Assembly: GCA_022710665.1 (NCBI GenBank) | Contig: JAKLGN010000016.1 | Coordinates: forward strand, 1-10,531 | Direction: 5' to 3' | From: Methanoregula sp. | Lineage (GTDB): Archaea; Halobacteriota; Methanomicrobia; Methanomicrobiales; Methanospirillaceae | DNA length: 10,531 nucleotides | In this document: positions 1 to 5,014 of the stretch, piece by piece | Layout: each line of letters begins with the position of its first letter | How positions within the stretch are numbered: position 1 is the first letter of the stretch | Position numbers and translations under genes: made by a program | The notes under the pieces: generated by a model | The model's database searches: none | The model's input: the letters and a program-made list of their open reading frames with translations, nothing else | What the model was told of the DNA's origin: nothing

Positions 1-186
1 GATGCCAATGTACGGAGGGCGGCAGCCTATAAGACACCCTGTGTTTTGAAATACCCGGGAACAGACGCATCCCGGGCATTCAAGCGGATTGCGGCCCATA
101 TGTCAGATGTGGAATACGAAGATGATCTAAGCGAGCCCAAACAGGAAGGTTTCGTTGACCGGCTCGCACGCGCAGTATTCAAGTAA
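1..186 (+). CDS. C-terminal fragment of a probable MinD/ParA-family P-loop ATPase (5' end outside window)
   Basis: An open frame enters at base 1 and runs 61 codons to a TAA at 184-186. The visible tail starts NVRRAAAYKTPCVLKYPG, continues TDASRAFKRIA, and ends in an acidic stretch and a basic FVDRLARAVFK end. The pattern of an alanine-rich helix, a short hydrophobic strand, a proline and then an S/T-x-A-x-x-AF-x-x-IA helix resembles the C-terminus of archaeal MinD/ParA ATPases, which position membrane-bound or division proteins. The Walker A and switch motifs lie upstream of the window, so the family assignment rests only on this tail and could be wrong. The small membrane/coiled-coil gene at 199 starts 12 nt after the stop and is probably co-transcribed. 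Confidence 0.55.
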   Translation, partial: DANVRRAAAYKTPCVLKYPGTDASRAFKRIAAHMSDVEYEDDLSEPKQEGFVDRLARAVFK

Positions 187-198
187 ACTATTCCCGGG

Positions 199-402
199 AT
201 GAACATGGCATACGAAGAATACATGATGATATTTTTTGGCGGTGTTATCGTTGTCCAGCAGTTCATCATCTATCTGATGTATGTGCGGATACGGCAGCTG
301 CTGGATGAGATAGATTCCATAGAAAGCAAGATCATGATCACGGACACGGAACTTGAGAACCTGATTTCGAGGGTCGAGGAGTTCAAACGCGGCAACCTCT
401 GA
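199..402 (+). CDS. Small membrane-anchored coiled-coil protein of unknown function
   Basis: This 67-codon gene encodes one hydrophobic segment at about residues 9-27 (core MIFFGGVIVVQQFIIYLMY), followed by a charged helix at about 30-64 with heptad-like I/L spacing (RIRQLLDEIDSIESKI, then TELENLISRVEEFKR). The predicted product is a single-span membrane protein with a cytoplasmic coiled coil. ATG 199 and ATG 205 are both possible starts; neither has a strong Shine-Dalgarno site, though GGGATGA just precedes ATG 205. It follows the MinD/ParA-like gene by 12 nt and ends 23 nt before a T8 tract, so it is probably the last gene of that operon. I do not recognise the family. A role as membrane anchor or partner for the upstream ATPase is inference from position only. 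Confidence 0.7.
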   Translation: MNMAYEEYMMIFFGGVIVVQQFIIYLMYVRIRQLLDEIDSIESKIMITDTELENLISRVEEFKRGNL

Positions 403-425
403 TACCGTACTGCCCGATTCATCCC

Positions 426-437
426 TTTTTTTTGTTT
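426..437 (+). terminator. T-tract terminator of the ATPase/coiled-coil operon
   Basis: Eight consecutive T (426-433), then G and three more T, lie 24 nt after the stop at 402 and upstream of the tRNA promoter. No strong hairpin precedes it. Archaeal RNA polymerase typically terminates at such T runs. Confidence 0.55.
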
Positions 438-467
438 ACCCTAATTCCAGCGCCAGCATACAACAAG

Positions 468-478
468 TTACATAAATG
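468..478 (+). promoter_or_regulatory. TATA box of tRNA-Pro
   Basis: The A/T-rich block TTACATAAATG is centred about 28 bp before the first tRNA base, the normal spacing of an archaeal TATA box from the start site. A purine-containing ACAAG lies directly upstream where a BRE would be. Confidence 0.5.
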
Positions 479-501
479 ATATCATCCAATAGTAGGAGGA
501 C

Positions 502-575
502 GGGGCCATAGGGTAGCCTGGCCATCCTAGGAGACTGGGGGTCTTCTGACCTGAGTTCAAATCTCAGTGGCCCCA
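502..575 (+). tRNA. tRNA-Pro (anticodon GGG)
   Basis: The cloverleaf can be folded by hand. The acceptor stem GGGGCCA (502-508) pairs fully with TGGCCCC (568-574), with discriminator A575. The D arm spans 511-528 with A14, G18 and G19 present. It has a U-U mismatch at 13-22 and a G-U at 10-25. The anticodon stem GGAGA/TCTTC (530-534 with 542-546) encloses the 7-nt loop CTGGGGG, giving anticodon GGG at 537-539, which reads CCC and CCU proline codons. The T arm is CTGAG/CTCAG (551-555 with 563-567) around TTCAAAT. The variable loop has 4 nt. CCA is not encoded (A575 is followed by TCC) and there is no intron. A TATA box lies upstream and a T5 tract starts 4 nt downstream. Confidence 0.95.
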
Positions 576-578
576 TCC

Positions 579-583
579 TTTTT
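579..583 (+). terminator. T-tract after tRNA-Pro
   Basis: Five T residues start 4 nt after the discriminator base. This is a short, probably leaky terminator, so some read-through into the following DUF89 gene is possible. Confidence 0.35.
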
Positions 584-614
584 CTGATTGTTATGCTAAT
601 CCGTAGTGTACGAT

Positions 615-1475
615 ATGAAACTCACAGAGACCTGCATCGATTGTCTCCTCTCCCGCGTTGTCTTTGAGTGCAACCTGAGCTCCGCGGGACCGGCCCGTAC
701 GGAAGAGACGGTTGCCACCTGCCGGGACCTTCTTGAATCCATGAGGGGGTCTTCATTGCTCCACCCTCAGATTGCGAGCATGGTGCACCGGAAAGCCTGT
801 GCCATGATCGGTAATCCTGACCCGTTCCGGCTCCTGAAGGATGAAGGAAATGAACTGGCAACGGATGTCTGCCGGGAGGTGAGGGGCAGCCTTGTCTCAT
901 TCCACGATCTCGTTCTCGCCAGTGTCATCGGGAATACTTTCGATTATGCCGTGAAAGACCACGATGTTACCAGGAATTTTTCCCGGTTTTTCAACGAGGA
1001 GTATAAAAAAGGGCTGGATGTCGATGACACAGACCGCATCCTCGATCTCTGTGACCGTGTCGTGTTCCTGACGGATAACTGCGGGGAGATCGTTTTCGAT
1101 CGCCTCCTGGCAGGTTTTTTAAAAGCCCGCGGATCCCATGTCACGGTTGCGGTGAGGGATGCCCCTATCCTGAACGATGCGACCATGGAGGATGCCATCG
1201 CACTCGGGTTTGACAAGGTCGCTGACTGTCTGACGACAACCGGTGGCGGTGCGGAGATCGGGCTTGACATAACAAAGATGCCCGCTGACCTGGCAAAGGC
1301 AATCAGAGCGTGCACCATCATCATCTCGAAAGGCATGGCGAACTATGAATCCTTAAGCGAGTATGACAACCTTCCCCCGGTTGCATACCTGATGTGCGTG
1401 AAGTGCGAGATGATCGCGGAAGATTGTGGGATAGCACGGGGGTCTAAGATCGCGATGCTGCGGAAGCAGGACTAG
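615..1475 (+). CDS. DUF89 family protein (ARMT1-like, AF1104/PH1575-type metal-dependent phosphatase)
   Basis: The 286-residue product has the hallmarks of the archaeal DUF89 family. These are an N-terminal CxxC (C7, C10), the helix motif SVIGNTFDY (103-111), the metal-binding FLTDNCGEI (152-159; D154, N155, E158), VRDAPILNDATMEDA (180-194), TTTGGGAEIGLD (207-218), IISKGMANYESLSE (236-249) and a C-terminal KCEMIAEDCG (263-272). Known DUF89 members are Co/Ni/Mn-dependent phosphatases thought to remove damaged or excess phosphometabolites. The substrate here cannot be read from sequence. I chose ATG 615 because family members usually begin a few residues before the CxxC; GTG 606 in the same frame would add three residues. 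No Shine-Dalgarno site is visible. It may be read through from the tRNA gene 39 nt upstream. Length is normal and there is no sign of damage. Confidence 0.9.
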   Translation: MKLTETCIDCLLSRVVFECNLSSAGPARTEETVATCRDLLESMRGSSLLHPQIASMVHRKACAMIGNPDPFRLLKDEGNELATDVCREVRGSLVSFHDLVLASVIGNTFDYAVKDHDVTRNFSRFFNEEYKKGLDVDDTDRILDLCDRVVFLTDNCGEIVFDRLLAGFLKARGSHVTVAVRDAPILNDATMEDAIALGFDKVADCLTTTGGGAEIGLDITKMPADLAKAIRACTIIISKGMANYESLSEYDNLPPVAYLMCVKCEMIAEDCGIARGSKIAMLRKQD

Positions 1476-1632
1476 TTCTCTTCCCTGCATGCAATGAATC
1501 GCCATCAGTAGCTCCATGAAAATAAGGGTATGGTGCCATGGTAACTGCCAACTCATTCAGGAATTCCCAGGAGAAAATGGTTCCAGGGTATTGTTCCGGA
1601 TTTCAGATTAAAAAAAATGTTCATGACAATAG

Positions 1633-1790
1633 AAAAAAAACTGACGTTCCAGTGGCTTTGCCCCGCCCCTACGACGCCCCGATTGCGATGACATTGTAGT
1701 ACCAGGATCAGGCATCCCGGTACTACAGAAGAATCGCAGGTGCGATTGAACCCCCGACGGGGCAGGATTGGGGCAAGGGGGGCATCCATC
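1633..1790 (-). other. Structured GC-rich intergenic element; candidate small RNA on the minus strand or a degenerate repeat element
   Basis: Nested complementary segments define a long foldable block: TTGCCCC (1658-1664) with GGGGCAA (1770-1776), GCCCC (1676-1680) with GGGGC (1759-1763), TGCGAT (1684-1689) with ATCGCA (1733-1738), and a central hairpin TGTAGTACC/GGTACTACA (1695-1703 with 1719-1727). The central hairpin is extended past one A-C mismatch by GGAT/ATCC around a 5-nt loop. Competing local pairings also exist: AATCGCA-GG-TGCGATT (1732-1747) and CCCC/GGGG (1751-1762). On the minus strand the block ends in a T8 run (complement of A8 at 1633-1640). It is preceded by a TATA-like GAAATAATTT (complement of 1829-1838), so a transcript of about 170 nt is possible. 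Strand and function are inference; a MITE-like repeat is the main alternative. Confidence 0.4.
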
Positions 1791-1828
1791 AGAGAAAAAG
1801 ATTAGTGGCAGAAATATGACGATCCCCA

Positions 1829-1838
1829 AAATTATTTC
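1829..1838 (-). promoter_or_regulatory. Possible TATA box for a minus-strand transcript over the structured element
   Basis: The minus-strand decamer GAAATAATTT is identical to the A/T block in the rnhB/trkA divergent promoter at 7060-7069. A start about 27 nt downstream (near 1806) would give an RNA covering the structured block and ending in T8 at 1633-1640. No protein-coding frame would be served. Confidence 0.25.
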
Positions 1839-2029
1839 GGTTTTTCTGCACTGAAAAAAATTCTTTTTCACAGGATATAAGCCGCACCTTTCTGGAATTA
1901 AAGAGTCTTCCCGGGGTCAGGACACCGTGCGAAAACAGGGTTCATCCCCCGGGGACACTACGGTCACGGGATCTAAGAAATTCAGAGCATCAGAGCGTTC
2001 TTGCATGATTTCTGCTGTTTCCGATTTTT

Positions 2030-2049
2030 CCGGCCTCCCCAAAGGCCGG
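2030..2049. other. Hairpin CCGGCC/GGCCGG
   Basis: A perfect 6-bp stem (2030-2035 with 2044-2049) encloses the 8-nt loop TCCCCAAA. Flanking TTTTT (2025-2029) and AAAAA (2056-2060) can partly extend the pairing. It lies in the gene-free region with no gene directly attached. It may be a processing or termination element of transcripts crossing the region. Confidence 0.35.
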
Positions 2050-2132
2050 TACCCGAAAAACGTCAGGAAAAATGGAGCAGATGCAATGATGCAATAACTC
2101 AACAACAAAGAACCCTGAACAACAGGTAGACC

Positions 2133-2177
2133 GGTGCGCAGTACTGCTGAAAAAAGCCGGTTTTTCTCCTCCGCACC
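2133..2177 (+). other. Nested inverted repeat upstream of the NfeD promoter
   Basis: GGTGCG (2133-2138) pairs with CGCACC (2172-2177). Inside it, GAAAAA (2149-2154) pairs with TTTTTC (2161-2166) around AGCCGG. The element ends 18 bp before the NfeD TATA box, so it lies upstream of the expected start site. It would act as DNA, or as the terminator of a transcript from the left, not as a 5' leader. Confidence 0.35.
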
Positions 2178-2194
2178 AGAACATTACCATAGAA

Positions 2195-2200
2195 TTTTAA
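2195..2200 (+). promoter_or_regulatory. TATA box of the NfeD-stomatin operon
   Basis: TTTTAA is centred about 28 bp upstream of ATG 2226, so transcription should start at or within a few bases of the start codon. No Shine-Dalgarno sequence precedes ATG 2226, which fits a leaderless mRNA and favours this ATG over GTG 2220. Confidence 0.5.
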
Positions 2201-2225
2201 GAGTGCACACAAAAAACATGTGATC

Positions 2226-2687
2226 ATGGTACTTCCTGATTTGGCTCTGTCCTTTGGATGGCTGCTGATTATTGGTGGTGCAATCCTGCTGCTGCTCGAA
2301 GTGCACAGCCCGGGTTTCTTTGCAACTGTTCCTGCAACGGTGATGATCTTCCTTGGCATCCTCCAGGTTGCGGGAGTGGATATCTCAAACCCATGGATGG
2401 GCGGCCTTCTTGGCGTCATCGTTGCCATCTGTGCAGCGGGCTTCACGGTCTGGATGTACAGTAGGATAACTCCCGATGAAAGTCCGACAACAATCAGCCG
2501 CGATTCCCTTGTGGGAAAGGAAGGGCAGGTGAAGACCATTGTTGATGCATCCACTATTTCCGGCAAGGTTGTCATCGGTTCGACAGAATGGAGCGCCCAT
2601 TCGACCGGTGCTACAATCGTGCCCGGGAAAAAAGTAAGGGTTGTCAGTTCAGAAGGAGTTCATATCGTTGTTGAGGAGGTAGCCTGA
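2226..2687 (+). CDS. NfeD-family membrane protein (partner of stomatin)
   Basis: The 153-residue protein has an N-terminal membrane part of two to three helices (about residues 7-24, 29-47 and 56-78). The first carries GGAILLLLEVHSPG, where the E and the HSPG turn are typical of NfeD. A soluble C-terminal domain at about 95-153 (LVGKEGQVKTIV, then GKVVIGSTEW, GKKVRVV and HIVVEEV) matches the small OB-fold of NfeD proteins. This is the short NfeD form without the N-terminal ClpP-like serine protease domain. Family members work with SPFH/stomatin proteins in the membrane, and the stomatin gene here begins one base after this stop. ATG 2226 was chosen over GTG 2220 because of the TATA spacing. 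First gene of a two-gene operon. Confidence 0.9.
   Translation: MVLPDLALSFGWLLIIGGAILLLLEVHSPGFFATVPATVMIFLGILQVAGVDISNPWMGGLLGVIVAICAAGFTVWMYSRITPDESPTTISRDSLVGKEGQVKTIVDASTISGKVVIGSTEWSAHSTGATIVPGKKVRVVSSEGVHIVVEEVA
2675..2680 (+). promoter_or_regulatory. Strong ribosome binding site of the stomatin gene
   Basis: GGAGGT lies 8 nt before ATG 2689 and inside the last codons of NfeD. It marks an internally initiated, probably translationally coupled cistron, in contrast to the leaderless starts elsewhere in the window. Confidence 0.7.
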
Positions 2688-2688
2688 C

Positions 2689-3783
2689 ATGGCATTTATT
2701 GAGACCCTGATTGTTATTTTTCTGATTCTTGTTATTGTTGCCATTTTTGCAAAAGGTGTGGTCATCATCCAGCCGTACGAGCAGGGCCTGCAGATCCGTC
2801 TCGGACAGTATGTCGGCAGGATGAATCCCGGGTTCCGCTGGATCGTCCCGTTCGTTTCCGAGGTGATCAAGCTCGACCTGCGCACGCAGGTGATGGAGGT
2901 CCCGAGCCAGGAAGTGATCACCAAGGACAACTCGCCGACCAACGTGGACGCAATCGTATACGTGCGGGTAATTGACCCCGAGAAGGCGTACTTTGAAGTC
3001 TCCAATTACCGGCTTGCAACGGTTGCTCTTGCACAGACCAGCCTCCGTGGCATCATCGGGGACATGGAGCTCGACGAAGTGCTTTATAACCGGGACGTCA
3101 TCAATACCAAACTTCGGGATATCCTCGACCGTGAGACGGACCAGTGGGGTGTGAAAGTTGAACGGGTCGAGATCAAGGAAGTGGACCCGGTCGAGGCTGT
3201 CAAGAATGCGATGACCGAGCAGACCGCGGCGGAGCGGGCCCGGCGTGCAGCAATCCTGCGTGCAGACGGTGAGAAACGATCGGCTATCCTCAAGGCAGAA
3301 GGTCTCCGCCAGAGCATGATCCTCGAGGCGGAAGGCGAACGGCAGAGCAAGGTGCTCCGTGCCGAGGGTGAACGGCTCTCGAGGATCCTGCAGGCACAGG
3401 GTGAGGCACAGGGGCTGCGCATCCTCTCGGTCGGGGCTGCACCCCTTGACAAGAAAGCGATAACCGTGCTCTCATTCGATGCGCTGAAATCGATGGCGGC
3501 GGGGCAGGCCACCAAGATCATCTTCCCGTTCGAGATCTCCCAGCTCATCCGGCAGGGCGCAAAGTATCTCGGTGCAACCGACGAGACCGCGGCGGAGACC
3601 GCTGCCCGTCCGGTCATGGATGACAGCATCCTTGGCGTTATCCCGAAACAGGAAGAGGTCGATAAGATCCTCAAGGAGATCCAGGACGCTGTGCCCAAGG
3701 TATCCGAGGAAGAGCTCAAGGATACCAGCAAGCGCCGGATACCGATAGAAAAAGAGCAGGATGATCCGGCAAAGCCCAACTGA
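2689..3783 (+). CDS. Stomatin/prohibitin-like SPFH domain protein
   Basis: This 364-residue protein starts with one hydrophobic helix (about 4-28), then the SPFH domain (about 24-185). The domain opens with VVIIQPYEQGLQIRLG and contains LDLRTQVMEVPSQEVITKDN and the family stretch DRETDQWGVKVERVEIKEV (147-165). A charged helix follows with five consecutive 11-residue repeats (189-243), ILRADGEKRSA through ILQAQGEAQGL, then the conserved ITVLSFDALKSMA region and an acidic tail (about 305-364) ending in PAKPN. Stomatins form membrane-anchored oligomeric cages; NfeD, encoded just upstream, is the usual partner. The repeats should form a long helical wall of the oligomer. The start is secured by GGAGGT. 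The C-tail after about residue 305 is longer and more polar than in minimal bacterial stomatins. Confidence 0.95.
   Translation: MAFIETLIVIFLILVIVAIFAKGVVIIQPYEQGLQIRLGQYVGRMNPGFRWIVPFVSEVIKLDLRTQVMEVPSQEVITKDNSPTNVDAIVYVRVIDPEKAYFEVSNYRLATVALAQTSLRGIIGDMELDEVLYNRDVINTKLRDILDRETDQWGVKVERVEIKEVDPVEAVKNAMTEQTAAERARRAAILRADGEKRSAILKAEGLRQSMILEAEGERQSKVLRAEGERLSRILQAQGEAQGLRILSVGAAPLDKKAITVLSFDALKSMAAGQATKIIFPFEISQLIRQGAKYLGATDETAAETAARPVMDDSILGVIPKQEEVDKILKEIQDAVPKVSEEELKDTSKRRIPIEKEQDDPAKPN
3253..3417 (+). repeat. Five tandem 33-bp units encoding 11-residue helical repeats in stomatin
   Basis: Residues 189-243 of the stomatin form five units with the pattern (I/V)LxA(E/D/Q)GExxSx: 189-199, 200-210, 211-221, 222-232 and 233-243. 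Repetition is clear at the protein level and partial at the DNA level. An 11-residue period suits a near-straight or right-handed coiled coil. Confidence 0.8.
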
Positions 3784-3804
3784 CCCCCCGGGATATAAAC
3801 ACTC

Positions 3805-3810
3805 TTTTTT
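3805..3810 (+). terminator. T-tract terminator after the stomatin gene
   Basis: A T6 run starts 22 nt after the stop codon and is followed by C/T-rich sequence. A weak CTCC/GGAG hairpin (3811-3824) lies directly after it. Confidence 0.5.
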
Positions 3811-3854
3811 CTCCTCATCGGGAGATTTTAAAGCGCTTAAGAATACTTGGGTAT

Positions 3855-3869
3855 ACAGGATTATCCTGT
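3855..3869. promoter_or_regulatory. Perfect 15-bp palindrome upstream of phosphoribulokinase, candidate operator
   Basis: ACAGGAT-T-ATCCTGT is a perfect 7+1+7 inverted repeat located 73-87 bp before the phosphoribulokinase ATG, in a 158-bp intergenic region. The arm length and odd spacer are typical of a site for a dimeric DNA-binding protein. As RNA, the single-base loop makes only a shorter hairpin possible. A second A/T-rich block, TTTTAAAG (3827-3834), lies 5' of it, so it could also sit over a more distant start site. The binding protein is unknown. Confidence 0.4.
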
Positions 3870-3916
3870 GAGTACAGAGACAGCTCCAATGTTTTTGCCG
3901 GGCAGGTTTTTACCTC

Positions 3917-3922
3917 TTTATA
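3917..3922 (+). promoter_or_regulatory. TATA-like box of the phosphoribulokinase gene
   Basis: TTTATA is centred about 22 bp before ATG 3942, slightly close for a strictly leaderless transcript. TTTTTA at 3907-3912 gives an alternative with longer spacing. There is no Shine-Dalgarno site before ATG 3942. A TAG at 3921-3923 in the same frame rules out a start further upstream. Confidence 0.4.
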
Positions 3923-3941
3923 GACAACAACAGGTACTGGC

Positions 3942-4943
3942 ATGCACCACCCGAACTTCAAGGACACGATAGCAGCGTCACCATATATTTTTACCATTGG
4001 GGTCGCCGGTGACAGTGGGTCGGGCAAAACCACCTTCACGCAGGGTATCCGTGATATCTTTGGCAGTGACCTCGTCTCCACCATCACCCTCGACGACTAC
4101 CACCGCCTCGACCGCGCGGGCCGGAAACGGGAGGGGCTGACCGCACTCAACCCGGCTGCCAACCGGATCGACTTGCTCGAACAACACCTCATCATGCTCC
4201 GCCGGGGAGTGCCGATCGAGAAACCGGTTTATAACCACACCACGGGAACGTTCGATCCGCCGGTTATCTTCCGGCCAAAAAAGATCCTGATCCTTGAAGG
4301 CCTGCATACCTTTTTTACACCGACACTTCGCAGGTACCTTGATTTCACCCTTTTCGTGGATCCTGCCCGGGATGTCAAGTACGAATGGAAGATCCGCCGC
4401 GACATGGCGAAACGGGGGTATTCGGCGGAGGCCGTACAAAGGGAGATCACTGAACGGGAACCGGAATTTGAAAAATACATTGGTCCCCAGAAGGAGTATG
4501 CGGACGCCGTGATCGGGATCAAGTACTCGGAGTACGGAAAAATCCTTGGGAAAGATCGTAATGTCTACTGCATCACGCTCTCCCAGCACCGCATGAAACA
4601 TACGATTGAGAACATCGATCTCTCGCTCGACCTCTACTCGATCCTGTCCCTTTCGGAGAGGAACTTTGCACTGAAGTTCCAGACATGCGGGCAGGGAGGG
4701 GACAGGATGGGTGAACTGATCATCGATGGTGAACTGAGCGCCCACGTGGTAAACAAACTGGAGCGCAGTATCGAGAAGCAGACAAAGGTCCGGCCGATTT
4801 CAATTTTTCGGCACCGGGAGTATGTGACCGCCGGAGACCTTGCCCGCCTCATCCTTTGCTGGCGGATCATCCACCGTCGGATATTTGTAGAAGAGCGGAT
4901 TGGTCTGGCCCGTGTGGCATGCGGAATATCCAAGGGGGAGTGA
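3942..4943 (+). CDS. prk: Archaeal phosphoribulokinase
   Basis: The 333-residue protein is a P-loop kinase of the phosphoribulokinase/uridine kinase superfamily. It has Walker A GDSGSGKTT (23-31), the acidic substrate site LDDYHRLDR (50-58), RIDLLEQHL (75-83), PVYNHTTGTFDPP (95-107), the Walker B-like ILILEGLHT (115-123, E119) and KYEWKIRRDMAKRG (146-159). The YNHTTGTF motif and the roughly 80-residue C-terminal extension match phosphoribulokinase rather than uridine kinase. The reaction would be ATP-dependent phosphorylation of ribulose 5-phosphate to ribulose 1,5-bisphosphate. In Methanospirillum hungatei such an enzyme feeds archaeal RuBisCO in the reductive hexulose-phosphate pathway. No RuBisCO gene lies in the window. 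It stands alone, with an upstream palindrome that may control it. Confidence 0.9.
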   Translation: MHHPNFKDTIAASPYIFTIGVAGDSGSGKTTFTQGIRDIFGSDLVSTITLDDYHRLDRAGRKREGLTALNPAANRIDLLEQHLIMLRRGVPIEKPVYNHTTGTFDPPVIFRPKKILILEGLHTFFTPTLRRYLDFTLFVDPARDVKYEWKIRRDMAKRGYSAEAVQREITEREPEFEKYIGPQKEYADAVIGIKYSEYGKILGKDRNVYCITLSQHRMKHTIENIDLSLDLYSILSLSERNFALKFQTCGQGGDRMGELIIDGELSAHVVNKLERSIEKQTKVRPISIFRHREYVTAGDLARLILCWRIIHRRIFVEERIGLARVACGISKGE

Positions 4944-4973
4944 AGATATGAACAATCATAGGGATTTTCCTCT

Positions 4974-5003
4974 CGGCGGTTCTCCCTGTGTGGAGAAAAG
5001 CCG
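4974..5003. terminator. Hairpin between the convergent phosphoribulokinase and site-2 protease genes
   Basis: TTCTCC (4980-4985) pairs with GGAGAA (4992-4997) around CTGTGT. After a symmetric GG/AA internal loop, CGGC (4974-4977) pairs with GCCG (5000-5003). It lies in the 71-bp gap between two gene 3' ends and could end transcription from both sides, although neither side has a clear T tract. Confidence 0.4.
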
Positions 5004-5014
5004 GGCCTGCAATA

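Larger units (their letters stand above)
1476..2225. other. 750-bp gene-free region between the DUF89 and NfeD genes
   Basis: I find no convincing protein gene here. Short frames on both strands lack start signals and family features. The region has A/T-rich homopolymer runs, a GC-rich structured element at about 1633-1790, a hairpin at 2030-2049 (CCGGCC/GGCCGG), a nested hairpin at 2133-2177 and the NfeD promoter at its right end. No T tract on the plus strand closely follows the DUF89 stop, so that transcript may extend into this region. Confidence 0.6.

Noticed and set aside
1741..1763. tRNA-like T-arm on the minus strand (GGGGGTTCAATCGC) in the structured element
   Set aside because: No acceptor stem, anticodon arm or D arm can be placed around it. 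The resemblance is limited to a few bases.
1553..1871. Minus-strand open frames of 78 and 87 codons in the gene-free region
   Set aside because: They run through the structured element and homopolymer runs, have no start signals or codon bias, and resemble no family. The structural signal explains the sequence better.
1641..2066. Distant inverted repeat CTGACGTT (1641-1648) and AACGTCAG (2059-2066), considered as ends of a mobile element
   Set aside because: It is only 8 bp long, with no transposase, no target duplication and unrelated flanks. Chance is a sufficient explanation.
3084..3818. 244-codon frame antisense to stomatin
   Set aside because: It mirrors the stomatin gene, is extremely rich in Ser/Arg as expected from the complement of GC-rich codons, and has no domain signature.
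3978..4745. 255-codon frame antisense to phosphoribulokinase
   Set aside because: The sense strand carries full kinase motifs. The antisense frame has none and no start signals.
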